Below, piece by piece: positions 1 through 11,434 of a stretch of DNA of 64,000 nucleotides (its first letter is position 1; each line of letters begins with the position of its first letter). The translations under genes and the position numbers were made by a program. The stretch is from Hemicordylus capensis. Its lineage: Eukaryota > Chordata > Lepidosauria > Squamata > Cordylidae. The DNA lies in NCBI RefSeq assembly GCF_027244095.1, contig NC_069662.1, forward strand, positions 56,320,001-56,384,000, read 5' to 3'. The notes under the pieces are model-generated. The model worked only from the letters and a program-made list of their open reading frames with translations. It did no database searches and was not told where the DNA came from.

Positions 1-227
1 GCGGCGGGGGTGCCTACCCAGGATCTGGCCCCCCACTCCTTTCGGATTGGGGCGGTTTCCATGGCTGCTCGGATGGGTTATTTGGGCCCGGAAATCCGGC
101 GGCTGGGCAGGTGGCGGTCAGCGGCTTACCGCCGATACGTGCGGTAGATGGGCGCATAAATTCTGCCCCACCCCCACCCACGAACCATTTATTTGTGCCA
201 CTCCTAACGCTTTCTCCTCTTGCGCAG

Positions 228-853
228 GGCCTCAGTCGGCTGGGCCGAGGGCGGCCGGGCAGCGCGCAAGAGTCCTCATACTGGGCCATTCCTTCATTTT
301 CTGGGCACGCAAGTGGGCGCAGAGCGCCGACCCTGGAACCCAGCTTGGTTTGTGGCGTTGGGCCACTGTGGAGTGGCTTGGCCGGCGGGGCATGCGGAGG
401 GCCCAGTTCCTGCCGATGCTGCACGAGTTCCTGGAAGGGAATCCTGTCCCGGATGTCCTGCTGCTGCATTTTGGAGGCAACGACCTGGTGGACCAGTCTG
501 GCATTTCGCTCTCAAGACAGATTGCCCAGGACCTGGTGGTCGCCCTCTCCTGGTGCCCGGGGCTGGTGGTCATCTGGTCTGACATCACTCAGCGGCGAGT
601 CTGGAGGGGGGCGGTGAAGCAGAACAAGGTAGATAGGGCTAGGCGCGGGGTGAACGCGGCCATGGCACGCTTCATCGCCTCAAAGGGGGGTGGGTGCATC
701 CCACACAACGACATCGCGTTCTCGCTCCCCCAGTTATTCAGCGGTGATGGGGTGCACTTGTCCCCCCTTGGTATGAGGTATTTCTTAGACGATCTGCGGC
801 TGGGGTTGGCAACAGTGCTGTTAGGCCTGTGGGGTGGCGGGGCGTCAAGCTAG
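228..853 (+). CDS. SGNH-hydrolase-like protein of a retroelement-type repeat
   Basis: An open frame runs from 47 to 853 (268 codons if read from the ATG at 47). The SGNH-fold blocks are visible: G-H-S at residues 80-82 (nucleophile Ser82), G-G-N-D at 143-146 and D-G-V-H at 234-237 (Asp and His of the triad). The first 60 or so residues look like low-complexity translation. A branch-point-like ctaac, a pyrimidine tract and an AG at 226-227 suggest that the true exon begins at 228, which is the start given here. SGNH hydrolase frames are known in some tyrosine-recombinase retrotransposons (Ngaro-like) and in ORF1 of some CR1/L2 LINEs. No reverse transcriptase is visible upstream within the window, so the parent element is not proven. 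The predicted activity is esterase or lipase type; its substrate is unknown. Confidence 0.6.
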
Positions 854-1315
854 GCTGACGCCCGCTGTGGCGGGCACAGTGCGGAGGTGAGCGGCTGATG
901 CGGTGCGGCACCTTAGGTAAGCTTTAGCTGTAAGGTGGAGGGGCAGATCCCTTGAGGCTTTACAGATCAGGGATGCTGCCTTGCTCCCACCTCCCTGCAA
1001 CCGACACCCTTCCGTATGGCTTTACAGCGTCGGACAGGTGATGTAAATTGCAGGGTCCTGACCTTAGGTCGGCAACGAAGGGCGCCCCCTTCTGGAAGGT
1101 GGGCCGCCTGGAGCCGAGGTGTCTGTGCCATGAGATTCTAGGGCGGGGGTGGCCACGTGGTGCCCCCCCCCATCCGAGCCCGCACTGTTGCTGCTCTGAA
1201 TGCCAACCCCAGCTGCCGTGCCTGTGCAGGCACTGTCTTAAAACCTTGTACCCCTAATAAAGTGACCAGTTCCTCCATAATACTTCTGTGTCCGTGTCTC
1301 CTTGGGTCTGGGTGC
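854..1315 (+). other. Presumed 3' tail of the SGNH element
   Basis: This noncoding stretch follows the SGNH frame. It contains a polyadenylation-type AATAAA at about 1256-1261, and the motif ggctttacag occurs twice (about 957 and 1018). It ends where the 484-bp dispersed repeat begins. I see no other gene in it. Confidence 0.35.
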
Positions 1316-1799
1316 AAGACAGAGGAAACCTGCCGGGTTTTTTTTGCAAGGTTTTGCAAAGTTTGCCTGGTTTCTCTGTGCTGGTCAGGATAGTGGGTGC
1401 AAGAGAGCCTAAGCTACACACAGAGGAGCACCAGCTCCATTTGTTGTCATTCCAGGCAGGGCAAGACAGGGCATTTTGATGTTGCACAGTATCTCATTGC
1501 AAACATAGACCCACCATTTAAGGGTTTACAGCACACTTGTCTGACTCAATCGTTATAGAATAAAGTTACAATATTATGCAAAATGAGGATTGTAAAGTTC
1601 CCCCCAATCAGGGGCATACAACATAACCAATTACCCGATTATATTAAAGGTCAAACATCAGACTATACTGAGAGTATGCACCAATCACCATTTGCCAGCA
1701 GTACTTAACTCTCTCTCCAGTCTACATGTTGTCCCACCTCCTTCAATTCCCTCAAAACAGCCCTTTGATACACTATGCTACCATAGCAACCATTCGGCA
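1316..1799. repeat. 484-bp unclassified dispersed repeat, copy 1
   Basis: It matches 10142-10624 almost base for base. Copy 1 starts next to the SGNH element and ends where the block 1797-2347 begins. The minus strand carries an AATAAAG-like signal, but no coding capacity or terminal repeats are recognisable. It could be a terminal repeat of the SGNH element, a solo LTR-like remnant, or an unrelated family. Confidence 0.6.
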
Positions 1800-2347
1800 A
1801 AATAAGATGCTTGCAAATTGGATCTTAATTTATTTTATTTGATTTTATTCTTGTAACTAAATTTATTGTTACAAATAAATTTAAATTTATTGTTCAGGAG
1901 CTATTTTGTTTGGTCATTGACTGTAGATAAACTAAACTAAAACTAAACAGTCCAGGTTTCAATTTGCTTGCAAAGTTGCTGAGCTATCTTGCAAAGTGTT
2001 TGTCTTGGTCTAGTCAGCTAAGTTCTTGGTTTATTTCATACAGCCAATAATTTCATTTTAACGAAATCACAATTACTGTGGCTAACATCAAGGCAAAGAT
2101 TCCAACTTTCTGGCAGAGCTATGTATACTCACAAGTACTCGGCCCAAGGATAGGCCTTCCACACCTGCTTTCCAATGGAAGAAATTGCATTCCCTGTGAA
2201 ATCCCTAGGGGGGAAAACAGATGCGGGAAGGGGAATGATGTTGAAATAGATATTCCTAAGTGGGATGCCTTCAAGTGGTGATTCCCGAGTGTCAGACAAA
2301 CTTTGTCTGCGTGCTTCTGTGTGGAATGGAAAATGCGTTTTCAGAAA
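1797..2347. repeat. Locus duplicate 1: LINE 3' tail plus flank and LTR start
   Basis: It corresponds to 25619-26179 at high identity, with one roughly 10-bp tandem insertion difference near 25695. Both copies begin with the same A/T-rich LINE 3' tail and continue through the same flanking DNA into the first 28 bases of the ERV LTR. The shared part therefore includes an insertion boundary and was copied after that insertion. No gene is seen. Confidence 0.7.
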
Positions 2348-2850
2348 GCTGCTTTGTAATTGCTTTGTAGAAAGTGTGTTTGCAAGTCAGTGCCTCTGTG
2401 GGATGGAAAAGTACAGACCAAAAGAAAGTGTTCAGTCAGCTATCTGCCCAGAGCAGAATAAGTGGGGGTTTGCAGCAGCGGGGAGAGATAGGCTCCCCTG
2501 AATAGTAACTGTATTGTTCTAGGAATGTGAAGGCTTCTTCTATTAATTAATTATCTCTCTGCTGTGAAATAGAAACTTAGAGCGCAAAGTCCAGCCTCTA
2601 CGCAAGCATATGTACGAATGTAATGAACTGATTGGTTCTTTGGGGCTGAATGTTGATGCCCAGCTATGTAGTTATGCCAAAGTATAAAAACTTGTGACCC
2701 AGGCAGCTGGGCACGTCTCTCAGGTTTTACCGTTAGGTACTGGGAGCGTCAGCAGCGCTGGTTTTCAATAAACGGTGATTTTGCTTCCTTCAATCATCCT
2801 TTGTTTGCCTGGTTTGTGGTTCTGAGGAATTTGTTGGCCCTCAGGTAACA
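2320..2850 (+). repeat. 5' LTR of ERV A
   Basis: It begins TGTGG and ends AACA, with a TATA-like tataaaa near 2682 and AATAAA at about 2767. It is almost identical to 8463-8993. These signals mark U3, R and U5 in the usual order on the plus strand. Confidence 0.85.
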
Positions 2851-2855
2851 TAAAC

Positions 2856-2876
2856 TGGTGCCGTTAAGACTCGGAT
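2856..2876 (+). other. Primer-binding site resembling tRNA-His
   Basis: Five bases past the LTR end the sequence starts TGGTGCCGT and ends GACTCGGAT. Both halves match the 3' end of tRNA-His, the primer used by HERV-H-type gammaretroviral elements. Confidence 0.5.
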
Positions 2877-3599
2877 GGTCTGCTGGTGATTACCTGCCCA
2901 TCGGTGGCTGCTTGGGGGGTCACTTTCTCACGTCGTGGGGGAACAACCCTTCGGCACCACTCCTCCCATTTGAAAGGAGGAAGGTTTTGACCCCCAGCGG
3001 CGTGAGACCCAGACTCCCAAGCCCTCCGAAGATGGGCGCGGAACGAGGCACACCAACGCAAGGGGTCCGGACAGAAGAAGTATTGGGGATCCCCAAGTAG
3101 GAGGCCAGGGAATAGCCCACCCTGTGTCAGAGCCGCTGCAGGCAGGGGGCACTGCCTGAAAGCAGGATCGGCTCTTGGGAGGAGGAAACGGGAGGGTAGG
3201 TGCTCTGTGTGTGTGTGTGCAGTTTGAGAGTTTTGCTGAGTGCAGAGGGGGCGTCCAGTAGGGACAAACCCACCCCGAGTGTGGCCCTGCACTGGCAGAG
3301 GTGGGACTCCTGAGTACGTTTTCTGTCCTGGCGACGGGAGGAGAGCGGAAACTGGATGTGCGAAGTGTGAATTTGTCTTTCTACCAGCAGTTTGTCCCCC
3401 CCCCCCGAACTGTCTGTTTGTTTAGAGTGTAAGAGAGCACGCCTCTGGGAAAACAATGGGAGGGGAAGGGTCGATGCAGAAGAGCTTCAAGCCAGGCTTG
3501 GGGGGGGGGCTCTGAGGGACTTCAGGCTACAAGAGTCCCGAGAGCCAGAGGCCCAAGCCTGCCAGGACCGTGTGAAGCACTTGGGGTTCCGTATCCCCA

Positions 3600-5320
3600 A
3601 GGCCAGTGGGAATTAGGAACACGGTAGGAAGGAGGCAGTTTGTTTTCTCCCCCAACTCAGAAATCAGGAAGGCAGGATCATTTTGATCCTGGCCCACTGA
3701 AGATGTTAGGAATCCAGAAGGCGTGGAATGTAGTTACAGGGGACCCAGGCTAAACCCCTACATAGGTACCAGGTTGGTCCCTAAGACCAAATGCCTTTCC
3801 CCATGGTTCAGGAGCTGTTGCAAGCAACAGGCAACCCTCTGAGTAGACATGAGGGCAGAGGCCCAGGCAAGCAGGCTGGGACCATTTGCCCAGCAGAGAT
3901 GGAGGTAAATCTCAAAAGGAGAAGTGCAAGTTGCAGGAGATTGGCACAGATTCACTTGGAAAGGTGCAGAGAGGTAGAGATGTTTCAGGAGGTTTATTTG
4001 GTGCATGTGATGTAAAGGCTGGTTAATTGTTGAAAGGCAGATGGAAAGGGGCTGGTTTAAGGAAAGGAAAAGGAAAAGTGTGAAGTACTGAAGGTTTGGC
4101 ATGTTGTTTGGAGTTGCTTGTTGTGAAGCCAGGAAGGTAATGTTTGGGTGGTTGTAGGACAAGGAGGGACAGACAGAAGGTGGAGAAGCAGGGTTGTAGG
4201 AGAGCAGAGAAGGAAAGCAGCAGACAGGGGAGAGGAGATAGAAAGGAAGTGGAAGGCGTGGTGGGACGGGAAACCGGAGGCCACCAAAGTCCTGATAGCG
4301 CAGGATGAAGCCGGGAGCCTTCCAGTAGGCTTGGGCAGAGAATGCCCAAGGAAAGGCTCATGGCCAGAGACAAAAGTTTAACTTTTGGCGGCCACCACTT
4401 CAGAAGGCATGGGTAAGTTGAGCAGGAGAAGGAACAGGTCAGGATATAGAGGAGGGTCACAGGGAAGGAAAGGAGTGCCCCACGAGAAACCGGGAACTCC
4501 TGCCTGGGAGGCCGGTGGTCACAACAAGTCTGGCAGAAGGATGCCACAGGGACAGGTGTTGGAAGACCACCATCACAGGGGCCCCCGAGAGGCAGGAGCC
4601 AGGAGACTTTGCCAGCCTGGCCTCCCCAAGGAGGGCAAACCGGTTACCATCAGCACAGGGGGCCAGAAGATGAGACACAGTAAGGAGATCTTCTGCCTGC
4701 CCAAGGTTGTTTGGTGTACCCAGCAAGTGGCTGTTATGCACTGCAGGGGCTACCAAAGGGGGGATGGCAGAAAGGCACAAGGCAACAGGAGGGCTGACCA
4801 GGCAGCCCAAAGAGTGGCTGAGGGTCTGCAAGCAGATCCAGCCCGACAGGGGATCCTGTTGTTCAAACCCACAGATCTCTGGGACTCACAGCACCCAGAA
4901 CACCCAGAGGATGAAACCAGGATGGCTGAGTCATCAGCCAGGGACTAGGTCTGGTTCCTTTCAGCCAGACAGCAGGCAGGCAATGCCCAGAGGGTTGGGA
5001 CACGCTTTGGTAGAACACTACCATCAGTCCACCCATAGGGGAAGAAATGGCCCCGCAAGGCTACTGCAGGAATCCCTACATGTCTGCAACGTGTCTGCTT
5101 AGGGAAAAAGCTTGTGCACGTTGTGTGACATGTGCCAGGAAGGAGCCCGTTGTGCTCCTTGGGGCTCAGGTAGTAGAGGCAGCCCTAATTGAGTATATCC
5201 AAATTGACTTCACTGATTTTCCCGGGCAGGGACAGTTCACCAAGTCCCTGCACCTGCTCACACCAACACGGGGTGTTGACAAAAGGGAAGTTTTTAACAG
5301 AATGATAAGTATGTAGTGGG
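3600..5320 (+). pseudogene. ERV A gag and pol (RNase H, integrase) remains
   Basis: The gag-like part (about 3,700-4,050) matches the gag end of ERV B at 15,640-15,760 on the other strand. The pol part shows the C-terminal RNase H signature (HCRG...GNRRADQAA, around 4,735-4,810), the integrase zinc-finger pair (CVTCAR, about 5,125) and the start of the integrase core (QIDFTDF, about 5,200). These resemble murine leukaemia virus pol. Between gag and pol lies a purine-rich tract that ERV B also has. The remains are broken in several places. Confidence 0.65.
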
Positions 5321-6970
5321 TTGAGTTGTGAGATTTATAGACCATTTTGCTAGTGACTGTGTTTTCTTGGGGTTTCTTTGTTCCGTTTGACTGGTTAACT
5401 TGCTCATGGGTTAAGCCCTAAACAGACTTAAATGTTATATCACAGTTTATTTTGTTTAAATGCAGTTTGAAATATGTAGCTGTTCATTTTGTTGTGTTTT
5501 TTAAAATGATATTTAAAATGTGAACTTCCCTGTTTTCCATCAAAAATGTTTGTTTAAATGTTAACTGTGACTGATGCTAATTTCAGGGGAGCTGTGGGTG
5601 TGTATATGTGTGTATGTTTCTATGGGTGCCCAGAGATGCTTCTGTGAAGATTCTGTTCCTGAGAACTTTATTTCTGTTCAGTTCTGTTTCTATTAGGCTT
5701 TGTGTGAAATTCCACATTTTGTTAAAATGCAGAGGGTAATCTGCCTTTCTGCCTATTTGTGTTGCTGATGGGTGTGTTGTTGTTGTTGTTTTTTGTCATA
5801 TATGTGAGAGTGTTTTGGTGCTTTGCTATATAGAGGCTGGGTTGTATATATATGCTGAAGAAAGGGCGAGTTCTGTCCACTCCATTCTCCCAAATGTCTG
5901 AGTGTGTGTGTGTCCTTGCCATTCAGATGCCATTGTTTTTGCTAAATGTGATTTTATACTGAAGTATTGGCTTATGGTGATTTCCTTATTACAAACTTGT
6001 AATACTTTCTTGAGCTAAAGAGAGCTTGGAGAAAAGCTTTGTATTAATGTATACTTTTAATTTTCTTTATATTTTCTGTATGGCCTATGGCTGTAATGAA
6101 ATTGCTTGACTAAAAAGAGGGGGCTCTTAGATTCCTCTAACTCTGTTTCAGTTGTTTTTGTATAGACTGTACATGGAAAAGTGTTTCCAACATGGAGTCG
6201 GGCAAATGCTAAATTATGACTGGAGTGTAGTCTCCTCACTCCCAATATTGAGTGAAAAGGAAGATCTCTGAACAGCAACTTGTCATTGTGGGTAAGAAGG
6301 AAAAGAGATTTTAAGTCAGATAGTCAAATGCAGTTATTGTTTTATATTTTTGCAATATGTATGAAATGTTTCTGCTAATTGATTTTGCTGTAAACTATTA
6401 TCAATGGGTCTGAGGCTTAAAATTTATAAATTTGTCCCACCGCCAGCCCTGCTTTGCTTTCACAGGGAACTTTAGGACTCCAGATTATATATACCAAGTA
6501 GCAGAGAGTTCCAAAGGACCGGTTTGCATTTTACCTGGAAAACCTCCCAGCTTTAAAAGGGATCAAGTTTTTGTAACCCACACCCTGTTTTCACAGCTCC
6601 TGATTAGAGATTTGATAATAAATTGTGTTTATCACAGGCTTCACTTTTCTGCAAGACTATGGACAATGCATTTTTTAATTATTAAAGAAGCCTGTTTGTT
6701 TCATGAGACTTTAGACCTCGCAAAAGAGATTTTAAAGGTATAGTATTTTTGTTTGGGGCAAGGACTATTTCTTTTATAGGTTTTTATGAGGATATTGTTG
6801 CCCTACCAAGCTTGCTAGTGATGAGGCTGAAGACGGAGAGCTGGAACACTACCTACACGTGGCTTAGATGGGGGCAGTGAAAATCCCAAAGGCCAGATGT
6901 CACTGACAAATCATGAAGTCAGATACACTGGATGGAAATTGATTGCCCTGACAGAAGTCTGTAAGTCTGT
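5320..6970 (+). other. ERV A non-viral-looking interior segment
   Basis: This part has no recognisable viral protein, and short frames are scattered in it. Portions around 6,430-6,960 align with ERV C in reverse (about 29,700 down to 28,470), so it belongs to this ERV lineage and not to a private insertion. Its origin is unknown. Confidence 0.5.
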
Positions 6971-6972
6971 AG

Positions 6973-7125
6973 GCAGCCAACGTAGTGGTTAGAGTGCTGG
7001 ACTAGGACCAGGGAGACCTGAGTCTGAATCCTCATTCGACCACACTGCTGGGTGACACTGGGCCAGCTATTTAAACGGCCTGGCCTGCTTCGAAGGATTG
7101 TTGTGAAAAGAAAAAACGTATGTAG
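6973..7125 (+). repeat. tRNA-derived SINE inside ERV A
   Basis: The head reads GTAGTGGTTAGAGTGCTGG (A-box region), and a B-box-like GAGTCTGAATCC follows about 35 bases later. This is the usual layout of a squamate tRNA-derived SINE. Its tail is A-rich. The same SINE sits at the homologous position in ERV C (28300-28470, minus strand). Confidence 0.75.
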
Positions 7126-7974
7126 TACACGCTCTGGACTTTTCGGGAGAACAGCTGGATGTTCGAGCACTGGAGTTTATGTTGTGGCCTCTCGAGTGAT
7201 AAGACTGTTTGACCTGTCAGATTTTAATGCCTTTATAGTCACAAACCCACAAAGGGGTATGGATGTGAACATTATTATTTTCTCTTTTTGATTTTCATTG
7301 TTTTTGCCTCCTGCTCAGGATTGCTCATCAGGTGAAGTAAATGAGGACATTATCTTCTGTTTTGGACTTCGGGGGGAGAAAAGAGGGCAAGCAGGAAAAC
7401 AAAAACATAAATTGGAAAGAAAATGCCAAAAGATCAAATTGAAAATAGCCTCAGGTTTATTTATTGTATTGGGCTACTCATGAACTCAGTTTCAGCATGT
7501 TGTCCCTACCCAGGGGAGGGAAATTGGTAATACATGCATCTGTCTTTTATTTCTAGCATAAGCAGGATTGCCTTGAACTGTCTCTCCCGAAAGGGATGTC
7601 TTTCTGTTACAGACCAAAGCAGTGGTCAAGTGAGAGAGAGAGGAGCTTTCAGAAGAACCGGCAGTGTGACAGACCAGGCTAACTATCATCAGCAACAGCT
7701 GCTTCCTGAAGGGGGTTCACCATTTGCATTCCCAGTCCAGGCCAATGATGACGGAACATCCATCGGCTGCCCTGTCTTGTGTTCGAGGAAAAGGCCGTGA
7801 TGCAGGTTTCTTGTTCCTGATCCTCCTGCATCCCAGAGTGCTACAGTTAAAGACTTGGTGCCAAATATCTGAAGAAGGCCTGAAGGCTAACAGGCCAGCC
7901 AAATATTATACAACATTATTCCACATTGCCCATGAGGGGGGAGCCAAGGCTCTCAAGCACATGGACATCCGAGC

Positions 7975-8460
7975 TTGTCTATGAACACTAGCCAAACAAG
8001 CCGTGCTTGCCTAGCCAAAACTAACACTCAGCTCCGCACAGCAGTGTACCAAAATCAGCTAGCACTTGACTATTTGCTAGCAATGGAGGGTGGTGTGTGT
8101 GGAAAATTCAACCTGTCTAATTGTTGTATCCAGATCAATGACCAAGGGAAGGCCATAGAGGAAATCACTGACCGGATGCGCAAAATAGCTCATGTTCCAG
8201 TCCAGAACTGGGAAGGCCTAGCCACCCCCAATTGGTTTGAAAATTGGTCTGAGTACTTTGGAGGTTTGAAAACCATGGCGGGAGGAGTTCTGATATTGCT
8301 TTTTGGTTGTTTATTGATGCTTTGTTTATTACCCCTGTTTATCTCTTTGGGACGAGAGGCCGTTGAGAGAATAGTAAGAAAAGAAACTGCCCCCCATATA
8401 ATGGCTATGTATACAAGGTTCCACAAGAAGAGAAGCCATAAAATGGCTTCTAAGGGGGGA
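7975..8460 (+). pseudogene. ERV A env transmembrane-subunit remnant
   Basis: The translation contains the heptad and disulfide region of a gammaretroviral TM ([14 protein letters not shown], then a Cys-Cys pair seven residues after the first Cys). A hydrophobic membrane anchor (about 25 residues near 8,280-8,345) and a short basic tail follow. It is the same family as the env of ERV B. The surface subunit is not recognised here. Treated as a fossil. Confidence 0.7.
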
Positions 8461-8462
8461 GA
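8451..8462 (+). other. Polypurine tract of ERV A
   Basis: The G-rich tract taaggggggaga directly precedes the 3' LTR start, where plus-strand priming would occur. Confidence 0.7.
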
Positions 8463-8993
8463 TGTGGAATGGAAAATGCGTTTTCAGAAAGCTGCTTTGT
8501 AATTGCTTTGTAGAAAGTGTGTTTGCAAGTCAGTGCCTCTGTGGGATGGAAAAGTACAGACCAAAAGAAAGTGTTCAGTCAGCTATCTGCCCAGAGCAGA
8601 ATAAGTGGGGGTTTGCAGCAGCGGGGAGAGATAGGCTCCCCTGAATAGTAACTGTATTGTTCTAGGAATGTGAAGGCTTCTTCTATTAATTAATTATCTC
8701 TCTGCTGTGAAATAGAAACTTAGAGCGCAAAGTCCAGCCTCTATGCAAGCATATGTACGAATGTAATGAACTGATTGGTTCTTTGGGGCTGAATGTTGAT
8801 GCCCAGCTATGTAGTTATGCCAAAGTATAAAAACTTGTGACCCAGGCAGCTGGGCACGTCTCTCAGGTTTTACCGTTAGGTACTGGGAGCGTCAGCAGCG
8901 CTGGTTTTCAATAAACGGTGATTTTGCTTCCTTCAATCATCCTTTGTTTGCCTGGTTTGTGGTTCTGAGGAATTTGTTGGCCCTCAGGTAACA
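8463..8993 (+). repeat. 3' LTR of ERV A
   Basis: It is the partner of 2320-2850 with the same TATA-like and AATAAA signals. I find one substitution in 531 bases by eye. It is followed by tctg, which equals the four bases before the 5' LTR. Confidence 0.85.
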
Positions 8994-8997
8994 TCTG

Positions 8998-10141
8998 TGC
9001 ATCTTATGTGTTTCTACCAGCTTCTTACAGGCCCTGGATTCCTCTTGAGGAAGGTCATCTGTGCCGAGGGTCTCCACCTTACAGCTCTAGATGTTGTTTG
9101 ACTACAGCTCCATTGTGTTGGCCCTAATGGCCTTCACCATGGTGGCTTGGGTATGATGGGAGACAACATCTGGGGACCCAAGGGTGGGAACCCCTCGATT
9201 TAGGCTGCCCTGGTTTGTTTTCTGTTGGAGGATTCTGGGAAGGAAGCCCTCATAAGGCACGGACACCATAAGCCAGGGCTGTTCAATTTTGGCTCTCCTG
9301 CAGATGCTGGCCTACAATTCCCATAACCCCTGGCTATTGGCCACTTTGTCGGGGGATTATGGGAACTGTAGTCCAAAAACAACTGGTGGGGGGAGGTTGG
9401 CTAAGGCCTGCCATAATCCAAGCAGCCACCGAAAGGTTGGGGGATGAGAGCGCTGAAGTAACATCTGAGAGACTCCCTCCCTCCCCACCATCTCCAGCAA
9501 CTGCAACTGCCAGCACCAGCTTCTCAGTGTTCCACCAGGCCCTAACAGCCACACAGTCCCTGTGAGGGGAATTATCTGTGCTGCCTAGTTCATTTTGTGT
9601 AGGGGTGTGTTTCTGGGAGAGAAGCCTTTCTTGTTGGGCAAGGACCCCAAATGGCAAAGCAGCTAGCAGCCACCACCACCAGCTACAAGACTGGGGTGAG
9701 AGTGGTGGACTAAAATCTATAGGCCAAACTAGGCAGGACATTAAATGTGTCTTCATCAAGTTAGGGGCTTATTTTTATTCACAAAGAGCAGCTTTGTGGA
9801 GCTGCAAATTGTATCAGGACCATGGCTCAGAGGTAGGGGTGTTTAATCCATTATTTCTGCACTAACAAAAATGCACCCGCATGGCTATCTAATTCTGAAA
9901 ACAGCCACTGAGCTAAATAATTTTAGACTAAAAAATGGCATAGAAAGGGTTAAACACCCTCTACATCCACATCATGGTCTCAATACACATCACCCCCCAC
10001 CCACACAATTACGTATGTTGTATCTTCTGATGGATTTTTCACTTTAAGCTGTTTTCATAGGGTAAAAAAATAAAAATAAGCCTAGGGCTACAGTAATGCA
10101 AAGATATTCACGTCAACATTTCTACCAGTTGCAGCTGTTAA
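8998..10141. other. Spacer with two hAT-type MITE remnants
   Basis: No gene is recognised. About 9,085-9,195 is a partly palindromic MITE-like stretch (gactacagctcc ... gggagacaacatctgggga). About 9,276-9,409 starts CAGGGCTGTTCAATTTTGG and holds inverted arms (tacaattcccataa / ttatgggaactgtag), typical of a short hAT MITE. The rest is unclassified. Confidence 0.5.
9276..9409. mobile_element. hAT-type MITE
   Basis: It has a CAGGG terminus on the left and an internal inverted pair around the centre (about 9,318-9,332 against 9,358-9,372). It is a familiar non-autonomous squamate design without coding capacity. The right terminus is weaker. Confidence 0.55.
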
Positions 10142-10624
10142 AAGACAGAGGAAACCTGCCGGGTTTTTTTGGCAAGGTTTTGCAAAGTTTGCCTGGTTTC
10201 TCTGTGCTGGTCAGGATAGTGGGTGCAAGAGAGCCTAAGCTACACACAGAGGAGCACCAGCTCCATTTGTTGTCATTCCAGGCAGGGCAAGACAGGGCAT
10301 TTTGATGTTGCACAGTATCTCATTGCAAACATAGACCCACCATTTAAGGGTTTACAGCACACTTGTCTGACTCAATCGTTATAGAATAAAGTTACAATAT
10401 TATGCAAAATGAGGATTGTAAAGTTCCCCCCAATCAGGGGCATACAACATAACCAATTACCCAATTATATTAAAGGTCAAACATCAGACTATACTGAGAG
10501 TATGCACCAATCACCATTTGCCAGCAGTACTTAACTCTCTCTCCAGTCTATATGTTGTCCCACCTCCTTCAATTCCCTCAAAACAGCCCTTTGATACACT
10601 ATGCTACCATAGCAACCCTTCGGC
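10142..10624. repeat. 484-bp unclassified dispersed repeat, copy 2
   Basis: Near-identical partner of 1316-1799; by eye the two differ at only a few sites. The sequences on both sides differ from copy 1, so the block is a discrete element and not part of a larger shared segment. Confidence 0.6.
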
Positions 10625-11434
10625 AGTACTGAAATCCAAAGTTACAGGCCTTGCCTAGATTTTTGACTAGGCCCAAACCAGACCCAAATAGAGTTTTTCT
10701 TCATCAATAGTAATACTTGTTGATTGACATACAGGGATCTGGATTGCATAAAGTGATTAGTGTGGTGGTTAACCTTACAATTAGAAGTTAGATTGGATAG
10801 CCTGGATGTTTGACCTCTCCCAGCTCTATCATATTAACCCAACCTCTTCAGGCATGTTAACCATTGAAACAGCATTACTGGAACTTCGTTAAGACTAGAA
10901 ACCTTAACACAAAGCAAAACAAAAAACATGAAATGTCCACTCAGCATCATTTAGATTAGCTTATAACCAGGCCAATATCGAAATAAAACTCACATTTGGT
11001 GTACTGAGAATGAGAAGCTGCCTTTAAATGGAAGAAACAAAACTGATTTACTTTTTAGTAACAAATTTATTAGAAAAACAAAATAATTGGGGGGTGGGAG
11101 GAAAAACTCCCAAGCCCAAACTTCATTTTACATAAATATGTTAAGCCATCTGCTAGGGAAGTATCTTTTCATAAAATTTTCACCTCAATCCACTTAACAC
11201 AATAAAACCAGTTTCCAGATAATATAAAGTGCTTAGGATGGGGCAGGTGCCCTTTCAAAGCACAGAGAGGAGAACTGAGCACAGGTGTAAAATATGCCCC
11301 CCCCCCCACCCCAATGCATGGACTCCTCAGACAAGACCTCTTCTTCTCCTTCAGGGTTTGGCTGTGAGAGTGACAAGTCAGTCACCTGAGGAGAAAAGAA
11401 AGGGCTTATTACTCTGTGAAGTCTGAACTACATC
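10625..11434. other. Unassigned stretch with a possible minus-strand terminal exon
   Basis: On the minus strand a pyrimidine-rich acceptor (ttctcctcag, ending near 11,383) is followed by about 50 open codons (starting VTDLSLSQPNPEGEEE) to a TAA near 11,240, and an AATAAA lies at about 11,065-11,070. This has the shape of a last coding exon with a 3' UTR. I do not recognise the protein. No other gene is seen in the stretch. Confidence 0.25.

Larger units (their letters stand above)
2316..8997 (+). mobile_element. Gammaretrovirus-like ERV fossil A, LTR to LTR, with target duplication
   Basis: The element lies between two 531-bp LTRs (2320-2850 and 8463-8993). The 4-bp target duplication tctg sits at 2316-2319 and 8994-8997, as expected for this retrovirus group. 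Parts recognised in order are: 5' LTR, a primer-binding site resembling tRNA-His, a gag-like region (about 3,600-4,050), a purine-rich tract, an RNase H and integrase part of pol (about 4,640-5,320), a long segment without recognisable viral coding (5,320-7,700) holding a SINE, an env transmembrane part (7,975-8,460), a polypurine tract and the 3' LTR. I do not recognise a reverse transcriptase part. It is a broken fossil with many breaks. The LTRs differ at one site by eye, which points to a recent insertion. Confidence 0.85.

Noticed and set aside
6973-7125. A tRNA gene
   Set aside because: The A- and B-box-like motifs belong to a SINE head; no cloverleaf could be folded by eye and the 3' part is SINE body.
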